Shown: in pieces, positions 35,701 to 50,700 of the stretch
How the letters are laid out: every line of letters starts with the position of its first letter
Numbering within the stretch: position 1 is the first letter of the stretch
From: Paragonimus skrjabini miyazakii
Taxonomy: Eukaryota; Platyhelminthes; Trematoda; Plagiorchiida; Troglotrematidae
DNA length: 64,000 bases
Direction: 5' to 3'
Assembly (NCBI GenBank): GCA_014338405.1
Contig: JTDE01002185.1
Coordinates: 1,825-65,824, forward strand
Notes under the pieces: generated by a model
What the model saw: only the letters and a program-made list of their open reading frames with translations
What the model was told of the DNA's origin: nothing
The model's database searches: none
Translations under genes and position numbers: made by a program

Positions 35701-38700
35701 TTGACGCTATGAAGGAATCCAGATCAACTGAACATTAATGAGTGAAGAACAGAGTGAAAGTGATACGTATGGCTCAAGTGACAGGGTTATACGAATTACC
35801 GAAGAAACAAATGAGGTCAAGCAAACTGAATGAAATAGAAGGGAGCATCCGCACTTAAGCTGCTGTAAGCTGAATAGTAAAATCGATCAAGAACAATCGA
35901 CCGACATTGTGGAGAACAGCACAATGGTGGTTGACACTAGTTTTTATCTGTTATACAATAGAGAGACGAAAAGGAAACTCTAGTTTAGCATAAAAAGAAA
36001 CAGAAAAGACGAAACTTAATCCCTAAAAAACCACGGTCTAAATTCAAAAATTTAACATCCAGGTGCATACTCCTTGCAAAGAAACAACCAAGCTGCAAGA
36101 CAGAATAAGAGGGAATATGTGAAAGTTTTCTTGCCTCGATATTTCACCCATTCATGCTTCATGGATAATTCAGCCAAACGAGGACAGCATTCACACTACT
36201 GGATCGGAAAAGCCATCATGTACAATAATATCTCCAATAGCAACCTTAGTGGGTTACGTAGGTCTCAGCTATGGGGTTAAAAAACAGCCCATACATGCAT
36301 GTACATGTACATATGAAAACGCATTAAGGATATTGTGGAAGGCAAAAAGGAGAAAGATGTAGAACGAGAAAGAATTACACCCATGTACACAAAGATTCGC
36401 AACACGAGCGTTATTTACTCCTATTCTTCGCCATACCAGACAGCGTTTTCGAGCAACAGATTATTACACTCATTTCTCTACGCTCAGTCGTGGTTTGTCC
36501 ATCCTGAAGCTCATGCTAATCAGTGGTAGCATTGGCGAAAAGTACTTGGTGTGACGCAGTGAGTTGGCATCTTTATCACCACCAACTGGAGGAATGAATC
36601 AGCTCCATTGTCTTCGCTAACGTTCACCCATCAGTACAATCATATGCATGCCAATGAAAGTAGGCTGCGGTAGTCAAACAATAAAAATTCAATCGATATT
36701 CATATAGTTAATGATGTTTATTTGTTGGTCAGATGTGGACAGCGTAAGTGGTTGAACAGAACCCATTTATTTCAGCAAACGCTCCAGGACAGAATAGTTA
36801 GGCGAGAACCATATCATACTGAACAAAAGTGACCGTCGGATCCCAGGTGGCAAGTATAACGGAGGGAACAACATCGTCAATGGTACAAGCAGAATGACAA
36901 TCATGAGTTAATCCACGGTAGCTTTATGCCGTATATCAAGTGGACATTGAGAAGAAGTTACACTCAGGCATACATGAAAAACGTTAATTTTATCTTTCAA
37001 ACAAGAGAAATGCACGAACTCGTTCATGGCCTGATTACTCTGTACCAAACAACGCCACTCAGTCCTAGTGATAAGTATGTCTGAGCAAAATGCAACGACC
37101 AAGAGCTCTAATGGTAGTGGTGTCTTCAAGTTAGCTGATAGGTGAGTGCAAACGCGATACCCGAAATAAGTAGCAACACCTAAAACTTTGTTATGACGTG
37201 TAATAATTCGAAAACCAACTATTGGAAAACTGAAATCTAACCTGATATCGCGCGCTCCAGTTTGCTCCAGTATCAATCGTATATTCAGACGCACCGGACC
37301 AGTTCCGGCATTGGAGTCCACAAGGTGGGTTTCACCCTCCCAGATAATAGAACGAGCAGCTTGTGCTGGAAGCGACTGTTCTAACGGAGACAACTGCTGG
37401 CGGCGCGCAGCAGCATGCACGGACATCGGATGCGGACCAGACTCCAAGCTGTAAGCGGATAAAAGTGAACGATCGGAACAACTAATAGTAAACCGACAGA
37501 ACATAAGAATTGAAAAACAAAAGACGTGACCCGTTGTTGGAGAATATCAAGGTAAACCCAACTGTGGTTGCTTACGCACGTTGTCAGATGGCGCAATCGC
37601 AGGTGTCAAAACAAACACCAACTTGTGTCTCGAAATAGGGGACTTTGGCTACTGCTAACGGCTCGAGAAAATCCAAAATGAAGAACACCCGTAACTTTTG
37701 GGTCATCACTGAGATCTCAGGTGACAAAATGTTGTTTGGATGATCTACATATGTGCCGCAGTTTAATTTATTTCATGTGTGCATTTCATTTGGTAAATCT
37801 CACTGAGATTTGTATGTCACCAACGTGTTTAGATAAACCGGAATCATCGGCTAAGAGAAGCAGAACGATAACCACACACATGTGAACTGAGAAATCTGAT
37901 GCCGAAAAGCGCCAGCAACAGCGCCACAGTACAGTTGGGGAATCCGATTCCAAAACGATAGGCAATGTCTTACGAAAATGAAGCAGTTCAGCAGCTCGAC
38001 ACACAATACTATAAAGCACAGAAACGACGAAACCAACGATAACTGAGAGCACAAGTGAACGACACACTAGTGCAGTGTCCTTCACAGGAAACATGCTGCT
38101 AACAGAAATTAAACCCCAATGTGAAAGGTCATACAACGCTCCGATGCCAACAGAACGAGTAAAATCAATGAACCTAGAGGGAAAAAAGACGATCAGAGGC
38201 CTCCAGTGTCACGGATACACTTTAGTAAAGATTAAAACTGACCGCCTCAGAAGAGCTTGTTCATTCGATGGTACCGCTGCATTCGCGTTGTCCCGATGTA
38301 ACATGTTGGATCCGACAGGAACAGGACCGCTGAAACCTTGACACTGAGGTCTGACGGTTGTGACAGCGGGTGGACATGGTGAAGCGTAGTCTGAACAGCC
38401 CGGTGCTCCGACGGATCGGAACGGCTGTGATTCATAAGCCCCCATTGGATGATTTTGCGGATGCCCTCCGACCATCCAAGTATTGCAATGTGTGCTTGGT
38501 ACTGTTTGAAAGTTATCCTTTACTGGGTAGCTGTTTGGCAACGTCTGGGGCGTGTTCGTGGGGTTGACAGTAGGAAAGTTGGTTGGTGTCAATGATTGAG
38601 AGCGTGCGTTCGATCCACTAACGAGGTCTGGAGAAGCCAAATGATGTGGCTTTATAACCTGACAATAAAAATAAGTGAAGAACAGCAAAAATCAAAAAAT

Positions 38701-41700
38701 TAAGTCCATACACGTTATTCAGTAACCTTGTACAACTGCAGGTCATATGGTCTACTGTAAGCATATTCAACATGCCTGAATAACTGTTCGGATTAGATAA
38801 ACCATGCTGAATACACCCTAACAGTTTTAACATTGAACCGATACGAATCCAAATAAACAACATTCACACAGGATCGACAATAGTATTGTGAACATAAGAT
38901 TTCGGTTTCTTCTTATTAGATTCAATCTCTATTGTAATATTTTTATTCGAATCAACTAACACATCATTAACACTTAGCGGCAGTATTGATCACATTACTT
39001 ACAAGTCCATGTTATAACTGATGACGTGCTGACATCACTCAATTCGGCGCGAACTGATAGCCTTTTTGAAAAAGACTATCCACAGCTCAGGGAACGGTGT
39101 GGAACTGAACAATCGATTTAACGACTAAAAATCTGTTAGCTTACACATCACACGGTTTATGCTGTTATGTAACATAAGAGATTTCATGTGTGATGGGTAC
39201 TGTGACACTTCTCATGTGTAAGCAAGAACAGTCGAGGTAAACGAGGCTCAGATATACAAGCCATGTAAATGTTAATCAGTGCATTTACCAATGAACCATC
39301 TCGAAGTCAGGATGAGATCCCAAAACCAAGGGCAGGTTGAGCGAACGCGCAACGTAGTTGTCAACGCGCGTCTACATTTGTGCCAGACATATATGAATCG
39401 CAGTGTTATTGTCTTCGTACGGAGGTTGCTTTTTATTTTACAGCTGCGGCGGACATATATATCATTCAAATTATGGATGATCAGCTAATATGCGATAATG
39501 GTTTTGCTACTTAATTAGTACACTCTCGACAAACTAGACATGATCCAGAATTCCTTAAACGAGCTGAAACAGTTAAACCATACTTAAGAACCCCAAAAGA
39601 TGACTCGAGAATAATGGCACTATGAAGCGTGAAACCAAGTACGGACGATCAGAGAAGCAATCGGTCTTTTCACAACGCCATATTGTGACAAAAACTGGAT
39701 ACCACAGTCTTGTAGTATTTGCGTCTTTAGTCGTCTACAATTTTAACAGCCACATTGAGTTCTAACAATACATAAACCACACAAAGATACCAACACAGAA
39801 GGGAAGAATGAATCAATCGAATGAGAGAGACATGCCAACAAGAACAGCTCCACCAGACGACTGAAGATAGGAATCTACAACTGATACACCAACTGATGAA
39901 CAGCAGGCCAGAAAAGACATCAAAAGATGCTCAACTGGGATGAAACCAAGACACACTTGACGAGGTCAAGTGAGAAAAATCACGATATACACCCATCCAC
40001 ACAGAATCCTCATAATTTTGGTTAAGGCAAGTACAACACAAAATGTTGTAGAGGTATACTCCAACCGTTACGGTTGATGTTCGAGTAACGGTGTTCCGAA
40101 TGAACAGGGCTTGAGGAGCACAGCTGTCATTTGCCCACTCATGAGTGAAGGATAATCAAGTATACTCTAATTCACTAGATCAATCGTATTAAGAACATTC
40201 GTTTAAAGATATTCACTAGATTACAACGTTTTAAAGTATGAGATATCGCAAAAAGTGGTCCTTAGATGAGGGACTTACGACATGCAGCAAACTGAAACCA
40301 GTAAATTACAAATACAAGCTGTGCTTTGTTTCAAAGGCAACAGTTAACACATATTGTTGTGTCATTAAAGAGTAAGAGACACGCGATAGTGATACCAGAA
40401 TCCATACTTATGAGCCGAAACAAACACACCGGACTGAAATCCGTTTCTTAAATGTCAACCATCCATTCAAAGATCTGTTATTTGTGTAAAGCACACAAGA
40501 ACTGACAAAGAGTAGTAATGCCAGGAAAGTGAACAGTGTCACCACGCCACACAGTCACGGTACGCACCACAGTGAGAAAAGCGGAGGTGTGTATTGTCTT
40601 CCAAAGCCGTAGCATCCGAAAGCAAGATTCTCAAATAGTTGTTACCTTGGCGATCTTGTCTTGTTGCACAAAAAGTTGATCTGCCCGCAAAAGAGTTGCG
40701 AATAGACTTTCAATGTTAGCCTGTAACCTTAGCCAATCCACATCAAACGAGAAGATGGTATGAGCGAGACACTCGTAAGCCAGCGAGCATATCGAAAAAA
40801 TCACTAATACGAAACCACTTGATCAAATAAAAAGAATGCACGATCGGTGACAACTCGACCACGTGTTCCATATACCAGCTAAGTGTTTAAGATACCGGAC
40901 ATTATTCGATGGGAGCACCAGCGATTTGTCAAATCTACAAATTGAGGTATGGACAAATGTAACTGATAGCATCGTTGAGTGTGATGCCCTACTAGCACCT
41001 GTCAGACTAGAGACCTTGTGATTGCACAGTCTAGCAGTATGTAGCAGTCAATGAAGTGCTTTCATCCAAATTATTAATGACCTTTCTGAAGCAAGTGTTT
41101 AAGAAGTTGCTTCGTCAATACCGTGGTGAACGGTGATACGACTTAGTGCAATCGGTTCAGGCAGAAGACTGAAATACTTGCTCAAAATAACAACAATTTC
41201 AGCACACGGGGTAACTGTGATTTGGTCGTAGTCATTAAGCATACTATTAGGCAGAAAGGTTGCTACTTGGTCGAACCTAACCTAGGAAATGTCTTTCAAC
41301 TCTACAACAAAAATATGGAACTAAATCCGATTCAGCTAAAATGATATATAAGTAATATGTTCTCGGGGAAACCCAGTAGTCATTACGAGACAAACCTGGA
41401 AACGGAGTGTCAAGCAAGCGCGTATGTAAACCAAGTGTACGAATACTATACAGAAAGGTTGAGGGGGGGGAATAGTTAACCGACGCCCGGTTCATTTCCT
41501 TACTTCTTTTAAGTTTTATGCTACTGGTAGAACGAAAAGTGTATGAAATCATACCATCCTATCATCTCTGTCTTTTATTTTGTCAAATGAAGAGGAAAAA
41601 TTTTTTTTCTCAAGAAATGCTTTCTTAAACTGATCGACAAACAGTTGGCTAATCCCTATAGTTTGAAATCAGGACGGTAATTGAAAGCAAACAGACTCGA

Positions 41701-44700
41701 GACGTCAAAGAAATGCATTGGTACCATAATAATTTCAGTTAATTATTACGAGCGTATACGGATAGAAAAACGGACACTGATTGTAGAAAACGTGAAAGGA
41801 ACGGCCGACAAACTTAGTGAGGTGGCTCAAGGTGGATCATGAGAACTTACTGGAAACGATCAAATAACAAATCACTTCTCGATCAACACAAAATTTCTGA
41901 GTGTCACATAACGAATGAAAACTGATGACACAAAAAGTCTTCAGCGATGCATCTGTAAATAAATCACACGCAGAAACAAAATTTCCTATTGACCCGACCG
42001 AATACGTGATGAATTTAACATCGATTACAATGGCCAGGATGCAACAAGAGGACTGAAGTTGAAGAGCCAATGTGTATAACTTCTTGGAGAACGCACACTT
42101 CAAAAGTGTATGTCCAGTTTTACGTGACCTAACACCAACGTCTAATAACAGTTTGACTTGACTGGAGGCTAAGCTTTTCAATGCTGTTCACTATCACGCA
42201 TGCCCATCCCAACCCAGCATAGTTTGCCGTTGATGAGAGGATACCTTCAGACCATGAAGCATCTGAAATCCAGTAAACTTTAGGCCTGTCTCTATCACTG
42301 AGGTTTTAAAACTGTGCCCCTAAGGGAATGAAGTCTTCAAAAAAAGCCTTACTTCTCCCTGATTAATTCACTATTTTCCCACAATCTGACTGGCCTACTT
42401 GATTACGGCTAATCAGACTCATGACTTGTTATCCGACGCCCACATATCACTTTCCATTCAATGTCATATCGTGTGGTTGCAATACTGTGTGGGTTTGCCA
42501 CCGTAGCAGGCTGGGTTGGACGCAGTTGATAAATGAATATTGCGCAAACGAGCGTCAAGAAGTCTCAACATTAATCCAGGGCGCAACAGTAAGGAGGTAA
42601 TCATTTTTCAAATCGAACAAAAAATGTTGGTGTGACTTTTTAGAATAAGGCCAAGTATATGGAAAACTATTGTAGCCTCATTATGCTAGTGCACATACAT
42701 ACAGATAGCCAAACACTACAGTAACTAATAGACCAAACAAGAAACATGAATGAAAAATATAAATGATCGATCCTCCAGGACGCTCTGAAAGTTCACTCAA
42801 ACTTGTGTGGTCAGTGCATCACGAAAGCACAAAATAACTCAACTCTTTTCTCTTTCTGTATAGAGTTGTGTGGCAGTTAAGCATCGGTGCGAACCACTGA
42901 TGTATTGCTGTCTAAGATGATGATGATAGGGACATATGCCCGACCGCTTGGCCCTAGCGCACAAAACCTTCCATCATAACGAAGAGAATAAAAGTCTCGA
43001 ACTAGTCATCCAAATAGCTCGATTTCACAGCATCGCGGCACTTCTTGCCTAAATCACCTTTCCTCTCCTGTGCCTTTCCGTGGGAAGGGGTACACTTACA
43101 AGGTGCATAGAGAGAATATTGGTGTTACTTAAATTTTGTCATAATGTGTCTAAGAACACCGAAAAGATACTGAGCGAACTCAGTATGATCACAGGCAACT
43201 CCTTTTTACCTAATGGCTGTTAGAGCGCATTAGTCTTCACTGCAAGTGGTTATGTTAAACTGTAGTTAATTTATCGACTAAAGCTAGAGACCGGTGTTCA
43301 CGGAGGATGCGTTAAACGTGTGGCAATTAATGTTCTGTTAACATCATCTAGCTCTACTTGTAATCGAGAAGATAAACTAAAAACCACACATAGGATACAT
43401 CTTCATCAGATTACAAATCAACAGGAATCCAAAATGGTGGTGCGACTTGTGCGGTTCGCATTACCATCCGAAGTTGACAAATGAATCCCATGTGGTCAAT
43501 CAAAACATACTGAAAACACTGAACGGTTGGGAGTACCTTGTGAACAGCTTGTAATTGTGTGCATATGAACGCCATGTCTCATATGCAAACATTCAAGGCG
43601 GCATGTATCGATAATAAAAATTCCCACAAGCGCTGAGGCACAAACTGCGTCCCATCCATTATTCCCAAACAGATCACATGTGGACTAAACGCACGCTAGT
43701 GATTGTTCCACTGGACTAAACTAATAGGCTGTTGAACTGACCAGAGAACCTGTCAGCCAGTCCTGCACATGTGAATTGTAGCCCTTGTGAGTATGTCAAT
43801 TAGCATCCGGTCGCGATAGGAATTATGCGCGCGTTGCGTCCACGCCCGAGCAGCACTGACTATATCAGTTACCGAGGCAGCGACAACCAAGTGGTCAAAC
43901 GGGAAATGGTAACCACGCTTGCAGAGTAAGTCCGAATTGAGTTATCCGACGGAATGTTTAGGACGAAAATAAACATCCTAGCGAGTGCGTGTGTACATGC
44001 ACGCATGCGACCAAAGAGGGGAAAAACAGGCTAAATGTAAGAAAGAGAACCAGACCTGATCTGTATGTATATGGTACGTGCTAGGATCGACTGGAAACGG
44101 TCACAAGCGTCGTCGCGTGCGCTACTACCGCTACCGTCGCCACCATCACCATGATCGCGCGCACCTCATGTGGAATGTTCGGTGACCGGCATGAAGCCGA
44201 CAGTTGACTGCAAACAAACATGTGCACGATCGAATGAACAAATACATAAACACACACACACACATGCACGTGGAACGTAATTGACCATATCGATCATCAA
44301 ATGGATTTGCGGTAGGGGAATTCTCACAACCCTCACAAATCACTCAATCTTGTTTCAGTAGGTCAGATTGGATTATAACGTACGCAACCTGTCGGGATTA
44401 GCATAGTACAAGCAAACACGCACAACAGCGATCCTACAGATGAAACGGCATACAGAAAAGCACAGCAAATAGCGAACCGCATTACGACACTATTAAAAAG
44501 TAAGCGTTTCAGATTACCCACAAAGACAACTAGCGCTCGTTAAAGGTAAAAAAGCAGATCGGGTCAGTCGTGACACAATGTTTCAATTTCACGGGAAGAC
44601 CGATGCAGCCTTCATTTCCAAGATACAAGAAACTCACTACAATTAAATCAAGTGGAACAAACAGTTAGGCACTGGCCGCTCAAGATCCACTGCGGATTTG

Positions 44701-47700
44701 TCTAGAATGATTAATTAATGCGAAAATCACACTTTGTGGGATAGTATCATGTGTCACTACAAAGGGAGACCATGTGTCGAATAGAAGATGAAACAATCAA
44801 ATACGGGCGGCACATCAGCAGTCAGATTTGCGTAAAATGAACAATCACATCGATACTTGCCTGACTCGTGGTCAGCGGAACACTTGGGTGGGGAGACGTG
44901 TGTCGCTGTTGGTGGGGGGTGACTTGTGCCGGGGAGTACTGTCTCGCTGCATTGCGCGAACCCGCCGAAGGTGACGGAAGACCAACAGTGTTGACATAGC
45001 CAATAAACTGCCCACCATTCGGAGATGCAGCATTGGAAGGAGGACGGAAAGAATTTTGTCCGCCGCTTGGCGAAGATGGGGGATTACCAGTAGGACGTGC
45101 GTTTAATGATCCATCGAAGGTGGCGAGCTGCTGACATTGTTGGTAAGACTGGTAGGATGCATTCGATCCAGGATTATGATGCATCGCGCCTGAGACATTC
45201 ATCATGCTCGGATTGGCTGCACTGGGTGCTGGGGAATGTAGCTGGTTGGTCAAGGCATTGGTACTATAGGTCTGTTGAGGAGACNNNNNNNNNNNNNNNN
45301 NNNNNNNNNNNNNNNNNNNNNNNNNNNNNNNNNNNNNNNNNNNNNNNNNNNNNNNNNNNNNNNNNNNNNNNNNNNNNNNNNNNNGATTCCAGTTGAAAAA
45401 CCCTGAGGTGTAGCAACAGAGTCAGAGCCATAGACGCTACCGGGGCCAAGTTGGTCCACCGAGTTCGGGCCAGAATGCCCAGCCGAAAGTGAGCTAGATG
45501 GTACGGAGACGTGCTGCATGTGCTTTTAACAAGAGAACACGTAGATAAATCAAATCAGAAGAGAAATGGATAAGTGTGTGAACGGTAGGCGAAACACTAT
45601 GAAAAAATGACTAAGAACAATGAAACTGAGGCAAAGGCTTGGTCATGATTTAGAGCACAGCGGGCGAGAGACTAAGGTACGCCTTCCCCATGTTCGTGCG
45701 GCAACAAAATGTTAGCACTTGCAGTCAACCTTAAAAGTTTCACAAAAACTTATGGACAATCGTCGGATACTTGAAGCACGACTAAACATGTATCCAACCA
45801 CTTTTAAAGCAGGTTAACGTTGTCATTAGGCCCAACCAGTACTACAGGTAAATTCGAGGAAATCCGTTGACAACTATGTAAATTATCGAACACATGGTCC
45901 ACAGTTCGTAATCTGGTTTACTCGAATGTCTCAGCTCATTGGATTTAGGCGGCCTGAAAATATCCAGTCTATATATGACCCTGTATATTACGTGACATTT
46001 GAGGAATGAACTGAAAACTTAACTGATAAGCAAAAGGGTCTAGGGATTTAAAAATAGACGATAGAAAATGTGTATTACCTCAGATGGACGGTTGACATCG
46101 GCGTTGAATCGCCCGCTCATTGTACGTGAAGAGTAGCTCGGAGGAGTTGAGCCCAATGTGCAGCCAGAATTGCGGAAGCTACGATGGTTTTGAGATACGG
46201 GGGATTCACTAGTCGTACCCTAAATGTACACCAGGAAGACAACAATGAGTACAAATGATCACACTAGGAAATAAGAGCAAAAAAGGGTGCAACAAGCAAA
46301 ATCGGCGATGGTAACAACACGATCAGCCACCTAGTTAACAATTCTGAAATATGATAACGAGTAGCACACATGAGAAAGTAACATAGGCAAATGTAGGAAA
46401 TAAGGCAGGTTACAAAAAGCCAATCGTTGAGATTCACATAGTTACGTTTGATTTCAATGGACGAGTTAAACAATCAGTAACGAACCTGAAATCAATACAG
46501 TTCAGGTAGTTCTGTTGGTAACATTCACGGCCATCGGTAAATTCATATAAACTGCTTGGGTATTCTAGCATCAAACGATTTGATTATGAAAGCGTGTACA
46601 GTAACACGTGGGTTTTTACTATAAACTGAAAGACAGTGACAATAGTAATACAAGCACCTGATACGGTTGAACAGCTGGTGAGAGAGCACTGTGGTTGCCA
46701 GTAATGATAGAATTCCCAGCTTTGTTAGAGGCAGGTCGATACATGGGTTCTGTCAAGAGGGCCGTTGTGACGGGTACCATTGGGCTGGCAGAGGACTGGT
46801 TGCTCGTGTGCACAACACCATAGCCACTGCTAGTTTGTGAATTATGGCGCTGTAACCGGCCCGCGTGTCGAGCAGGCGAAACAGAAGTAGGAATCTGGGG
46901 AGATTCCTCAACTTGGGAAGAGCCGTTTGTCAGTGATACATGCGGAAGATCGTTTAGCAGTTGTTGTGGTTGTTGCTGCTGTTGTAAAACTTGCTGCTTC
47001 TGCTGCCTTTGCTCCACCAGCATGAGCTCAGCTTCAGCTTGCGCGTGATAATCCGCTGCGAGTGGTCCGATTACCCGTCGCTCAGGTGAATCAGAGTTAA
47101 TCAATCTCGCTGAACAAAGCAAGAGGAGATGAAATGCACGGTGTACATTGAATGATGCAGTGAAACACGTAATAAACTGAATGGGGGTCATTGTAATCAC
47201 TTCAAATACACCGATAAGATGCCGTCATTAGATTATCCGTTACCATGTCGTGGTGATCAACCTTTGAGCACTGTGTTAATTTTGATAACTAAACCAATTG
47301 AAGTTGAGGGTTTTTTCAGGGCACCTGGTCCGACGAAATGATCAGCAACATAAAAAAAATATTGCGCGTCGATCTACTATATGTGCTAAAGTAAACGAGA
47401 AGTGGAACGTAATCCTATTGATATATATCACGGCTATTTCGTAACTGCACTATAATTAATTTCAAATATCCTAAGTAGTGAATGTAACCATTTAAACGTT
47501 ACCGTACAAAATAAACATCTTCATTACCGCCCTCAAGAATGAGCATTAAACATATACACCTATTAAATGAAGACGGAAAAAGCATTGGCTTCTTGAATTT
47601 TTTCGCAGCGAATTTGCAAACCCAACGAACGAGTTTAAATCAGCCTCTTACTGCATTGTAAACATTCGAAAAGTACCATCAGTAATCGTTGTCTTAACAA

Positions 47701-50700
47701 TGATACCATTCAACTATAACTGGCCCATAGTGTACTTACACTTCACAATCATACTTTCTTTTACGCCTTGTCTATTGACTCTGTGTCTGCTAAACAGTAT
47801 TCGTTTAAACTGAGACAACCGAAAAACATTAGCACATCCAAAGTTCGTGCTAACATGTTCGACATCGTCTCGGATAATGATCACGTCGCAGTGACAATTG
47901 CGCCCAACCTCAGCTCTAAGCAAAGCTGCTTGTTTGAATGGATTTTGGCAGAAAGTCGTTAACACGATATCAGATACACTACTTCGATACAAATCGAAAG
48001 GAAGCTAGCAGTTCAACAAATCTGCGAACACCACAGCATTAAACCACGCCCTTCGATTATCTGAGGAGAATTATATAACACGATTACAGATGTAAATGCT
48101 GGATTTAGTCATGCACACAAACATGAACGGCCATGAGTCCAAACAGGACAGTGAGGGGCAGGTCGTCGTTAGCCACAAGAGTGACAAAGAATATCTAGAA
48201 AAATCCGATTTAAAAGGATACACTGGAAGAACTGAAGAGTGTTTATGTAGGTACGACACTGGCTGTGACACATCAACGTGTCATACAGCGTATCTGATCA
48301 TGGACTTGCGTGATCACGAAATCAAACAACACTTATCCGTATCATGTAATGGAATAGTTTGTAAGCCTGCCATTGTCTCACTAACTCGCAGTTTCCCCCG
48401 ACTGTTAGATGGTACTAGTGAACGGTTCCTGGCACAACAAACCTTCAGTTGGTATACGGAAGACGTGGTCAACTAGCACAAACTTTCAGTAAAGGATCCA
48501 CTATTCGCCAGTTCAAACACTGATGGTCTCGCCCAGAAAAAAAAACATCAGGCCGTACGGCTGCAGCCGGAACACAAAGCCCTGACAAACGAAAGCTTTG
48601 ATGCTGATAGCTCAAAACGCACGTTGCCACAAAATACACAATAGGCCACCCGGCTGAGTAATGTCTCAATGTCAAACTATCAACAGGAGGAGTTTTGCGC
48701 GTATTTCGAACTCGAATCAGAAATCGTACGATTGGTAGTCAAAGAACCCATAAGTAACCACGGGCTGACATTGGTCACACATTACCATAACAATCGGTGT
48801 TTCAAGGACTCATCATCACTATCGACAACCATGCATCAATGATCGGTGCCGATGCTTGATCGCCGTAAAACTGTGAAGAGAGCAATAACTCCCATTTAAC
48901 AAGTGGGAGACGGGGCAGGGATAGGATTTCAGTTTTAACATATTACGTCAAAACTTGAAAGTACATCAAGCTAACTACACTCTAAAAACGAACAATCTAG
49001 TTTCGACAGAGAGTGGGACGGCAGCTGAGAGACAGTTTACTCATGATTTCTAATCGCTCGCCTTAATCAGAGAACTAACGTTGTAAATGACTGTATCCAA
49101 ATAGTCGCTACCTCTTCCAAAGTCTCCAACAACAGACACTGGGGCTCACGAGGACTTCAATTAACGAGCTGAACCCGATTTACAGTGTTCAACCTACTGG
49201 TAGCTGTCTCTGTGTCAAGTTATCAACTGTTCCACTCAGGCCTCATGAGAGTGGGCTGGAGCACCGGTAAACTGGAGGTCGACGTGGCGGACTACGACTA
49301 ACAAAACAAAATCTACGCACCCTGAAACAAACGAACTTGTTAAACTTTCATCATTAGTTTCACTTTATAGCCTCATCGGTACTTACTTGTGGAAGGCATT
49401 CAATGACTGTGATTGATCACAAACAGCATTAGGGGAGCGTATTACTACCCGAGTAATCCTTGTATGTTATGTTTGCTAGGGTGGCCGCATTAACAGTCAA
49501 TGTTCATACTCTTTAAAAAGAATAACAAATCACACGAAATCCCCCAACACTACACACAATGTGGGACTAACAAAAAATCCGTTCACACTCTTGTTGGCAC
49601 TATACGTTCTCAACTAAGCTTTCTTCCTATTTCCGTTCTTGCTCTCTTTGTTATTGACCGTGTTTGACACGTGGTGTTCAGCTGGAACTCAGTTTGCTCT
49701 TAGTCTTGTGTAGTCAATTCAATGAATAATATTCTGTACAAATCAACTATGGTTGCAAATAAACCACAGCCTATATTGACACCATTTTCAATTAACCACC
49801 TCGGCTCTAATCATATTAAGGCTGACATCATCTTCGCTATGTCGTTTGTCAACAGACTAATCGTTGATAAACAAGAAACGGTAAATTCGAAATTCAACAA
49901 ATAAACTTTAAGACCCCACAAACCAAGCGGCAAGGATTGTCAAACAGTCTAGAGAATCGGTACAAACAAACAAACAAACCTTGAACAGCATTGTCAACGG
50001 TTATGAATTTGATGAGTAGTCTGGGATTTGGTTAATTTCAAGTTGAACATCACTTACATTTGATAGCAGCCTTCGTATTCAGACAGACTTTGCAGCCAGT
50101 CTCTTTCGAAAAGAAACAGTAAACTCGAGTTAGAGCTAGTCAGTAGTGCATATCCTTGCCACGGATGGAGTTAGAACTCCGGCCACGCTTTCATGAGGTA
50201 ACCATGTTGACCACTGCGTCATTGACCTCACACCAGGCTGGCTGGAAAGCCTATGCGAATGAGAAGATTGCTATCAAATGTGAAAGACGTTCAACTCGAG
50301 ATTATGAGTATGTTTCGACAGTGTCATACGACAAAGAGAGAAATGAACTTCTAGGATGCCGGTTTATCTGGTAACCAAATGCCCACTGATCCATTTGACA
50401 GGACAAAGACCGTTTGCGAACCGCAACGAAATGTGACCAAAATTCAGTGCAAATACCATGAAAATCGCCCAGTAAAATTAGCAAAAACGATCAAACGAAT
50501 TGTTCTACTACGGGCGGTCCAAGTTATTCATCCTGATTGGTGGGTGAGTCGATCATCAATTGTGTTGACGTGAAAAGATGGCTCAGTTATAACCAACTAA
50601 TATTTATGGGGACGATGAGTCTTTTATCAGGGCAGTTTAACTGCGCAGCAGCGAACCGCTTAAGTGACTGAACCTGATGAGCGTCTGCCGCAAATTGGAC

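Larger units (their letters stand above)
30772..37241 (-). other. MED25 intron 9 (6.5 kb)
   Basis: GTTAGA...TTTTAG. Contains a hammerhead SINE (31371-31583), a Penelope-like RT and its 3' flank (31598-32324), a degraded SINE (33685-33820) and an inverted copy of the Penelope flank (34483-34610). 33830-34480 and 34620-37241 hold no assignable gene; ACATGCATGTACATGTACAT (about 36293-36312) is a short self-complementary run. Confidence 0.7.

Noticed and set aside
37786..38136. 116-codon hydrophobic minus-strand frame
   Set aside because: It lies in intron 8 and has no family resemblance; its hydrophobicity can follow from AT-rich composition.
38216..38242. Exon 8 extended to AAA|GTGTAT
   Set aside because: That donor is phase 0 and would put exon 9 out of frame; GCG|GTCAGT is phase 2 and fits.
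48096..48476. 126-codon + strand open frame with several Cys
   Set aside because: No recognisable family, no splice context, and it lies in a long MED25 intron; length alone is not convincing.
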